Positions 6,990 through 12,207 of a stretch of DNA of 12,207 nucleotides are shown here, piece by piece. The stretch lies in the NCBI GenBank assembly GCA_023439605.1, contig JAEXNS010000381.1, positions 1-12,207 on the forward strand, read 5' to 3'. The position numbers and the translations under genes were made by a program. The notes under the pieces are model-generated. The model saw only the letters and a program-made list of their open reading frames with translations. It had not been told where the DNA came from and made no database searches. The stretch is from Bacillota bacterium. Lineage in GTDB: Bacteria > Bacillota > Clostridia > Oscillospirales > Ruminococcaceae. How positions within the stretch are numbered: the stretch's first letter is position 1; every line of letters starts with the position of its first letter.

Positions 6990-7819
6990 AAGATATAACT
7001 TTAGGACAGTATTTCCCTTTGGATAGTTTCATCCATAAGCTCGATCCTAGGTTTAAAATAATAATTACAGGCATTTTTATGTCAATGGTTTTTTCAGCAA
7101 AAAATATCGTTTCTATGACAGCGGTATTAATTTTTGTATTTATAATTTATGTTTTAACTAAATTATCATTTATTCTAGTTATAAAAAGCATAAAACCTAT
7201 TTTACCTATACTTTTAATAACTTCTATTTTTAATATTTTCCTATATGAGGGAGATATAGTTTTGAAATTTTTATTTATAGAAATAACAGATAAAGGACTA
7301 GAACAAACTTTTTTCATAATATTTAGAATTATACTACTTATTATAGGAACTTCAGTTTTAACATATACAACATCGCCAATGTCTTTGACAGACGCTATAG
7401 AGAGACTTTTATCACCTTTAAAAAAAATTCATTTACCAGTAAATGAATTGGCTATGATGATGACAATAGCAATAAGGTTTATACCTACACTTATTGATGA
7501 AACAGATAAAATAATTTCTGCACAAAAGTCAAGGGGGCTTGATTTGTCTCAAGGAAATTTGTTTGTTAAAATGAAAAAAATTGTACCTATTATAGTTCCT
7601 TTGTTGGTATCAGTTTTTAAAAGAGCTGAGGATTTGGCTTTGGCTATGGAATGTAGATGTTATAATGGTGGAGTTGGAAGAACAAGATTAAAACAGTTAA
7701 AAATAAAGTTTTCCGACTTTGTTTCGTTGATTATATGTTTAGTTTTTTTGATATTAGTTTTTTTTATAAATAAAAAATTTGATATAAACATATTCAAATA
7801 TTTAATTAAAATTAAATAA
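6983..7819 (+). CDS. ecfT: ECF transporter transmembrane component EcfT
   Basis: EcfT is the membrane scaffold that links the EcfA ATPases to the substrate-binding S component. The 278-residue protein has about five hydrophobic segments (near 26-58, 63-88, 108-130, 152-170 and 245-262). Its two cytoplasmic coupling-helix motifs are recognisable: SRG in AQKSRGLDL (183-185) and CRC in AMECRCYNGG (224-226). The second motif is usually A-R-G or A-R-C, so the leading cysteine is a small variation. The ATG at 6983 follows AAGGTGG (6970-6976) and overlaps ecfA2 by seven bases. No S-component gene lies next to it, as expected for the shared-module (group II) arrangement, so the substrate cannot be named. 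Confidence 0.94.
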   Translation: MLKDITLGQYFPLDSFIHKLDPRFKIIITGIFMSMVFSAKNIVSMTAVLIFVFIIYVLTKLSFILVIKSIKPILPILLITSIFNIFLYEGDIVLKFLFIEITDKGLEQTFFIIFRIILLIIGTSVLTYTTSPMSLTDAIERLLSPLKKIHLPVNELAMMMTIAIRFIPTLIDETDKIISAQKSRGLDLSQGNLFVKMKKIVPIIVPLLVSVFKRAEDLALAMECRCYNGGVGRTRLKQLKIKFSDFVSLIICLVFLILVFFINKKFDINIFKYLIKIK

Positions 7820-7821
7820 AA

Positions 7822-8309
7822 ATTGTTTAATATTTATACACAAAAAGTATGGTTTACGGTTTTGCGAGGGTTTCGACTCTTCGGAGCCGACTGGGCTTTT
7901 CGGTCGCCCAATGTCGTCCAACTTAGTGGAAAAATTAAAGTTTTACTCGATTTTTTTCAAAAAATCGTAGGTTTCCAAAGGGCAACGCCCTTGGTCGTTC
8001 TTGGCAAAGAACGAAATTCCAAATGCTTAAAAGAGGATTTAGGGTAGCGAATGAAATGAGCGTAGGGATTTTGCAATAGAAAATCCCTGAACCTGCTTGC
8101 AGGTTAATTAAGAGTTTCGACTCTGCGGAGTCGCTCGAGCTTTCCGATCGCCCTAGACCTTCGGTAAAATGTCTACACCCTATAAATGTGGCTAAATAGT
8201 AACATTGCCTCATCAATTTTCTTAAGTTGACGACATTGTCCGATCGTCTTGGACCTTTAGTAAAAGATTTTTTCCTTACAAGTATGGCTGAATAATAACT
8301 AGAAATTTC
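7822..8309. repeat. Composite intergenic repeat, copy C, between ecfT and truA
   Basis: The 530-base gap between ecfT and truA is almost filled by a composite of the same repeat family. The left end (7822-7850) is only weakly like the family terminus. Two core hairpins are present: CGACTC-TTCG-GAGCCG (7874-7889, one mispair) and CGACTC-TGCG-GAGTCG (8118-8133). The right-hand motif occurs twice, as TAGACCTTCGGTAAAAT (8154-8170) and TTGGACCTTTAGTAAAAG (8249-8266). Each is followed by a terminal motif, GGCTAAATAGTAAC (8190-8203) and GGCTGAATAATAAC (8286-8299). Two right ends with two cores suggest nested or tandem insertions. The tract from 8310 to 8335 is plain AT-rich sequence before the truA ribosome binding site. 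No protein gene is convincing here. Confidence 0.72.
7930..8104 (+). repeat. Hairpin chain inside copy C (inverted relative to copy A)
   Basis: In order there are CGATTTTTT-loop-AAAAAATCG (7948-7967), AAGGGC-AAC-GCCCTT (7978-7992), CGTTCTT-GGCA-AAGAACG (7996-8013), GGGATTTT-GCAATAG-AAAATCCC (8065-8087) and ACCTGC-TT-GCAGGT (8091-8104). The first 68 bases match copy A, inverted, at 66 positions. The third hairpin has three base-pair changes relative to its copy A counterpart, all compensatory. The fourth keeps the 7-base loop (GCGATAG in A, GCAATAG here) while its outer stem sequence is replaced. Conservation of pairing rather than sequence indicates a folded DNA or RNA. A 74-codon frame overlaps this tract but ends in a stop at 8045-8047 where the other copy stays open. 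Confidence 0.75.
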
Positions 8310-8349
8310 AATAATAATATTTTTTAAAGCTAAAAGAAGGGTAGATATT

Positions 8350-9084
8350 TTGAGAAATTTGAAACTAACAATAGCATATAAAGGAACTAATTACCATGGA
8401 TTTCAAAAGCAGAAAAATGCGATAACTGTACAAGAAATTTTGGAAACGACTTTATCAAAGTTATTAAATGAAAATGTAAATATATATGGATGTTCAAGAA
8501 CTGATTCAGGAGTTCATGCAAATGATTATTGTGTTTCTTTATATACTCAAAAAATGGTGCCAAACAATAAGTTTATTAGGGGATTAAATAGTTATTTACC
8601 AAGTGATATTTCTATTTTAGATTGTGAAGATGTTGACTTGGATTTTCATGCTAGATATTCGTGTAAAGCTAAGGAATATTTATATTTAATACATAATAGT
8701 GAGTCTAAAAATCCATTTGCAAAAGATCTAGAATATCATTATAACAGACCGTTGGATATTGAAATGATTAAACATGCTAGTGGATTTTTGGTAGGTACTC
8801 ATGATTTTAAAAGTTTTTGTTCATATAATAATGAAAAAGTAAATACTACAAGGACTATTTATTATATAGATATAAAAAAAGAGATAAATACAGTTAAAAT
8901 ACTTGTAAAAGGTGATGGATTTCTGTATAATATGGTTAGGATAATAATTGGGACGCTTTTGTATGTAAATGAGGGGAAAATAAAAGTGGATTATATTCCT
9001 GAAATTTTAAAGTTAAAAGATAGAAAATATGCTGGTAAAACAGCACAATCCCATGGTTTGTATTTAAACAAAGTTTATTATTAG
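8350..9084 (+). CDS. truA: tRNA pseudouridine(38-40) synthase TruA
   Basis: TruA converts uridines 38-40 of the tRNA anticodon stem-loop to pseudouridine. The 244-residue protein has the expected length. The N-terminal strand is LKLTIAYKGTNYHGFQKQ (about 4-21). The catalytic motif is GCSRTDSGVHA with D52 as the nucleophilic aspartate. The C-terminal signature is GDGFLYNMVRIIIGTLL. The start is TTG at 8350, with GAAGGG (8336-8341) eight bases upstream, which gives the family-like beginning MRNLKLTI. truA commonly follows ecfT in Firmicutes. Here the pair is split by repeat copy C. The next gene begins 18 bases after the stop. Confidence 0.95.
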   Translation: MRNLKLTIAYKGTNYHGFQKQKNAITVQEILETTLSKLLNENVNIYGCSRTDSGVHANDYCVSLYTQKMVPNNKFIRGLNSYLPSDISILDCEDVDLDFHARYSCKAKEYLYLIHNSESKNPFAKDLEYHYNRPLDIEMIKHASGFLVGTHDFKSFCSYNNEKVNTTRTIYYIDIKKEINTVKILVKGDGFLYNMVRIIIGTLLYVNEGKIKVDYIPEILKLKDRKYAGKTAQSHGLYLNKVYY

Positions 9085-9102
9085 AATTTAAAAGGAGATA
9101 AC

Positions 9103-10260
9103 ATGAAAGAAGATGCAATAGTAGTGGATTTGATGAAAATCAGAAAAAAACATAAACGAATTCGTAATTTTCAAAAAATACTTGCTTTACTGATTGTTAT
9201 ATTTATTTCTTTGGCTTTGTATTATTCAAGGGAAAAATGGATGAACAAAATTGATGAGGCTTCATATAGTTTGAAAAACAAAGAAGTTATGGGCTCAAAC
9301 TTTCCATTAGAATTAGTAAGTGGAATAAATTATAGCGTTGGGGCTTTAGAAGATACTTTTTTATTACTTAGTGACACTCAGCTATATGTATATTCTTTAA
9401 ATGGTGAATTGTTGGATGGTCGACAACATTTATATTCTAATCCTATTTTAAAAACAGTCAATAAAAAAGCTTTGTTATATGAAAGCAGAGGAAATAGATT
9501 TAGAGTTGAATCAAAAAAAAGAACCGTATACGAAAAGGAGTTAAAAGGCAAAATAATATATGCAAATATTAGTGATGATGGATATATTGCGGTGGTTACA
9601 ACTTCAGATAGTTTTGTATGTAATTTAACAGTTTATGACGATAAGGGTAGAGAAATATATAATGTTGGTTATACAGAGAGAATTGTAGATGTCAGTTTTA
9701 ACTCCAATAGTACAGGTTGTGTTTTGGTTTCTATAAACGCTATTGATGGCCAAGTAGTTTCTAAATCTGTATCACTTAGTTTTGATTCTAAAAAAATAAA
9801 TTGGGAAACAGAAAATATAAATACATTTTGTATCTCTTCATATTATACAACAAATGGTGATTTGTTTTTGTTTGGAGACACAAAATGTGGATATTACGAT
9901 AATACGGGGAAAATCATTTTGGGTTACGACTATAAAAACAGCCTTATAAACGCAAATTTTATAGATGGAAGAGCAGCTATGCTTTTTGACAATGAAGAGA
10001 GAAGAAAAACCAGTTTGGTTTTAATAAATGGTAAAGAATCAGAACCATTTGTTGTTGAAATTGATAAAGAAATAAAACATATGTTTTTAGAAAATAACAT
10101 TGTTTATTTAATGTCGGATAATTTAATCCAAACATACAATTATTCAGGTAAATTAATGAAAACGGTCGACTTGAATGATTCATATAAACAGTTTTATAAA
10201 ATTAAAGATACTATAATTTTAATAGGATATAATAAAATTGATAAAATTGAGTTTAAGTAA
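9103..10260 (+). CDS. Membrane-anchored protein of unknown function, DUF5711-like
   Basis: The 385-residue product has a short basic N terminus (KIRKKHKRIRNFQK, about 12-25) and one hydrophobic segment (about 24-41), followed by a long region predicted to lie outside the cell. That region is rich in short beta-strand-like stretches alternating with turn sequences such as SDDGYIAVVTTSD, DDKGREIYNV, YDNTGKIILG and YNYSGKLMKTV. These recur about every 40-50 residues and suggest a beta-propeller. This layout resembles the DUF5711 family of Clostridia, which often sits beside a CvpA gene as here. No catalytic residues are apparent. The ATG at 9103 follows AAGGAGA (9091-9097). The family assignment is from memory of the pattern and the neighbourhood; the function is unknown. 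Confidence 0.75.
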   Translation: MKEDAIVVDLMKIRKKHKRIRNFQKILALLIVIFISLALYYSREKWMNKIDEASYSLKNKEVMGSNFPLELVSGINYSVGALEDTFLLLSDTQLYVYSLNGELLDGRQHLYSNPILKTVNKKALLYESRGNRFRVESKKRTVYEKELKGKIIYANISDDGYIAVVTTSDSFVCNLTVYDDKGREIYNVGYTERIVDVSFNSNSTGCVLVSINAIDGQVVSKSVSLSFDSKKINWETENINTFCISSYYTTNGDLFLFGDTKCGYYDNTGKIILGYDYKNSLINANFIDGRAAMLFDNEERRKTSLVLINGKESEPFVVEIDKEIKHMFLENNIVYLMSDNLIQTYNYSGKLMKTVDLNDSYKQFYKIKDTIILIGYNKIDKIEFK

Positions 10261-10296
10261 TAATTTAAAAAAATAATTTATAGTAGGTGATAAAAG

Positions 10297-11199
10297 TTGG
10301 ATACAGAATATTGGTGGTTTTATGATTTATTTATTTTAGTTACAATACTTTTTTGTGCTTTTAGTGGATATAAAAAAGGTTTTGCAAAAGTAATAGTAAT
10401 GATGATAGGGTATATTGCTGTTGTTATTTTATCTATTTTTATTGGAAATATAGCTGGACCAGTTGTATATGATAATTATGTAAAACAAGTCATGGTTGAT
10501 TCAGTGAAAAATATAGTTGATGAGTATAATTTTGAAACGGAATTTCAAAAAGTTATGAAAGAAGTAGTTCCAGATGTTGACTTTAAAGAAACTGAAATAG
10601 ATGAATTTATTATAGATAATTCCAAAAATGTGAGTGAAGATTTGTATCAGTTGTATTTAAGAAAAAACAGTTTAACACTTTACTCAGAAAAAGAATTTAA
10701 TGAAAAAATAAATGAAAATTTAAACAAAACTATAGCAAACTCTTTTAACACAGGTATGCCGGCTTTTGTTGAGAAAGAAATAAAAAAAGCAACTCAAAAA
10801 AATAATAATTTATTACTAGATACGTTTAAAGTAATAACTGGTGATTCTACTAAAGCGGCTGAATACATTGAAGAGAAGTATGTAAGAAGTATAACAGTGA
10901 AATTATTGAAAGCTTTTATATATTTAATTTCATTTTTGATTTTATCTCTTGTTTTACAATTTGTAGAAAAAATCATAAGAGAATCTCACTCGATACCTGT
11001 TTTAGGAACTGCGGATAGTTTGTTTGGTGCTATTCTAGGTATAATACAAGCTTTGGCAATAACGATTTTAATATCACTAGTTATAAAATTTGTTATATCG
11101 TTATCAATTAATGAAATACCTATTTTTAACTTGAATACTATAAATCAAACGAAAATATTTAAACATATTTATGATTTAAATGAAATTATAATGAAATAA
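10297..11199 (+). CDS. CvpA family membrane protein
   Basis: The 300-residue protein has hydrophobic segments near 8-26, 30-54, 203-225 and 236-269, which fits the four-helix CvpA (colicin V production) fold. The helix pair around ADSLFGAILGIIQALAI (239-255) matches the conserved CvpA motif, as does GYKKGFAKVIV near 24-34. About 145 charged, helix-prone residues (56-200) form a loop outside the membrane, larger than in short CvpA proteins but common in Clostridia. The start is TTG at 10297, with AGGTGA (10285-10290) six bases upstream. The family's molecular role is unresolved; in other bacteria it has been linked to envelope stress. It lies between the DUF5711-like gene and a Clp ATPase, with short gaps, suggesting one transcript. 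Confidence 0.85.
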   Translation: MDTEYWWFYDLFILVTILFCAFSGYKKGFAKVIVMMIGYIAVVILSIFIGNIAGPVVYDNYVKQVMVDSVKNIVDEYNFETEFQKVMKEVVPDVDFKETEIDEFIIDNSKNVSEDLYQLYLRKNSLTLYSEKEFNEKINENLNKTIANSFNTGMPAFVEKEIKKATQKNNNLLLDTFKVITGDSTKAAEYIEEKYVRSITVKLLKAFIYLISFLILSLVLQFVEKIIRESHSIPVLGTADSLFGAILGIIQALAITILISLVIKFVISLSINEIPIFNLNTINQTKIFKHIYDLNEIIMK

Positions 11200-11226
11200 T
11201 TAGTTTTAAACTATGGAGGAAAATAT

Positions 11227-12207
11227 ATGATATTATGTAGTAGATGTAAAAAGAGACCTGCAGTTGTTTTTATAACAGCGGTTCAAGGAGAAGAGAAAAA
11301 AAATGAAGGGTTATGTATGATTTGTGCAAAAGAAATGAAGATACCTCAAGTTGCAGATTATATGGAGCAGTTAGGTATTTCTGAAGATGATATTGAACAA
11401 ATTTCAGATCAGATGATGGAATTAGTAGATGATGGAGAATCTTTTGAGCATGGAGGCTCTAGCACTTTGCCTCCTTTTATTCAGAATATGCTTAATAATA
11501 ATTCTGGAAATTCATCGAATAACGGAAATCCAAGTTTTGGCGATTCTTTTGATAGAAAAAAAGCTCCTGAACCTAAAAAAAAGGAGAAGGAAAAGAAACT
11601 TAGATTTTTGGAAAATTATTGTTCTAACTTAAGTGAAAAAGCTAAAGAAGGTAAGTTAGATGATATTATAGGTAGAGATAAAGAAATTGCTAGAGTAATT
11701 CAAATTTTATCTAGAAGAACCAAAAATAATCCTTGTTTATTAGGTGAACCTGGTGTTGGTAAAACTGCAATAGCTGAAGGTATAGCTCAAAAAATAGATC
11801 AGGGAAATGTTCCTTTTAATTTAATTGATAAAAAAGTGTATTTATTAGATTTAACAGCACTAGTTGCAGGAACTCAATTTAGAGGACAGTTTGAAAGCAG
11901 AGTTAAGGGTTTGGTTGATGAGGTAAAAGCTGAACAAAACATCATTTTATTTATAGATGAGGTTCATAATTTAGTAGGTACTGGAGATTCTGAAGGCTCT
12001 ATGAATGCTGCAAATATTTTAAAACCAGCTTTATCAAGAGGAGAAGTTCAAGTAATAGGTGCTACGACTTTTAAAGAGTATAGAAAATATATTGAAAAGG
12101 ATAGTGCGTTAGAAAGACGTTTTCAACCTGTATCTGTAAATGAACCAACTATAGAGGATACAGTTGAAATTTTAATGGGAATAAAAAGATACTATGAAGA
12201 ATATCAT
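11227..12207 (+). CDS. ClpE-like AAA+ unfoldase, partial (runs off the right edge)
   Basis: The first 327 residues of a Clp/Hsp100 ATPase are present, open to the last base. The N terminus is a zinc finger, with C4-x2-C7 and C30-x2-C33 (LCSRC and LCMIC), in place of the double-repeat Clp-N domain of ClpC or ClpA. This resembles ClpE. A short acidic helical stretch leads to a low-complexity Asn/Ser/Gly then Lys/Glu linker (about 71-125). The first AAA+ domain follows: Walker A GEPGVGKT (173-180), pore loop GTQFRG (215-220), Walker B IDEVH (D244, E245) and LERRF with the arginine finger (295-299). The ATG at 11227 is six bases after GGAGGA (11215-11220). The missing half should hold a second AAA+ domain and possibly a ClpP-docking loop. 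No CtsR-type operator was seen upstream. Confidence 0.92.
   Translation, partial: MILCSRCKKRPAVVFITAVQGEEKKNEGLCMICAKEMKIPQVADYMEQLGISEDDIEQISDQMMELVDDGESFEHGGSSTLPPFIQNMLNNNSGNSSNNGNPSFGDSFDRKKAPEPKKKEKEKKLRFLENYCSNLSEKAKEGKLDDIIGRDKEIARVIQILSRRTKNNPCLLGEPGVGKTAIAEGIAQKIDQGNVPFNLIDKKVYLLDLTALVAGTQFRGQFESRVKGLVDEVKAEQNIILFIDEVHNLVGTGDSEGSMNAANILKPALSRGEVQVIGATTFKEYRKYIEKDSALERRFQPVSVNEPTIEDTVEILMGIKRYYEEYH

Noticed and set aside
7935..8216. 93-codon minus-strand ORF in repeat copy C
   Set aside because: It crosses the hairpins and a terminal motif, and no protein family features are visible.
8227..8266. TTGACG as the -35 box of a truA promoter inside copy C
   Set aside because: No -10 box at 16-18 bases; the nearest AT-rich candidate is about 25 bases away.
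1364..8309. The repeats as a CRISPR array or integron attC sites
   Set aside because: The units are not regularly spaced short direct repeats, there are no cas genes or integrase, and each copy is bounded by inverted ends.
11429..11632. 67-codon plus-strand ORF inside the Clp gene
   Set aside because: It is out of frame with the zinc finger and AAA+ motifs of the open Clp frame that covers it.

Overview
The window reads as a chromosome fragment of an AT-rich, Gram-positive, Clostridia-like bacterium (coding regions roughly 30% G+C by eye). The support is the ruvC-ruvA-ruvB order, a complete ecfA1-ecfA2-ecfT cassette followed by truA, strong AGGAGG-type ribosome binding sites, frequent TTG starts (ruvC, ruvB, truA and the cvpA-like gene), and a Clp ATPase that begins with a zinc finger. 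No species can be named from the sequence alone. All genes lie on the + strand.

Layout. Positions 1-84 are the 3' tail of a bacterial group II intron (domains V and VI). A predicted promoter at 157-185 then leads into ruvC and ruvA (Holliday-junction processing). A 412-base gap holding a hairpin-rich repeat follows, then ruvB, glmM (cell-wall amino sugar synthesis), an RlmI-like SAM-dependent methyltransferase and ecfA1, all tightly packed with overlaps or abutting ends. A second repeat separates ecfA1 from ecfA2-ecfT (energising module of an ECF vitamin/metal transporter). A third, composite repeat fills the 530 bases between ecfT and truA (tRNA pseudouridine synthase). The window closes with a membrane-anchored protein of unknown function (DUF5711-like), a CvpA-like membrane protein and the first 327 codons of a ClpE-like unfoldase that runs off the right edge.

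The most unusual content is the repeat family in the three large gaps. Its copies end in inverted versions of a 14-base motif close to GTTACTATTCAGCC. They share a core hairpin (CGACTC-TGCG-GAGTCG) and a right-hand motif near TTGGACCTTCGGTAAAA. Copies A and C also carry, in opposite orientation, the same ordered chain of hairpins. The first 68 bases of that chain match at 66 positions. In two later hairpins the stem sequences differ but the changes are compensatory, so pairing is kept. That argues for a structured, non-coding element that acts or moves as folded nucleic acid. The copies interrupt what would otherwise be compact operons and stop just short of the next gene's ribosome binding site, so they are probably carried on polycistronic transcripts.

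Apart from the repeats the genes are ordinary housekeeping genes. I see no CRISPR array, tRNA, rRNA, prophage or defence system.
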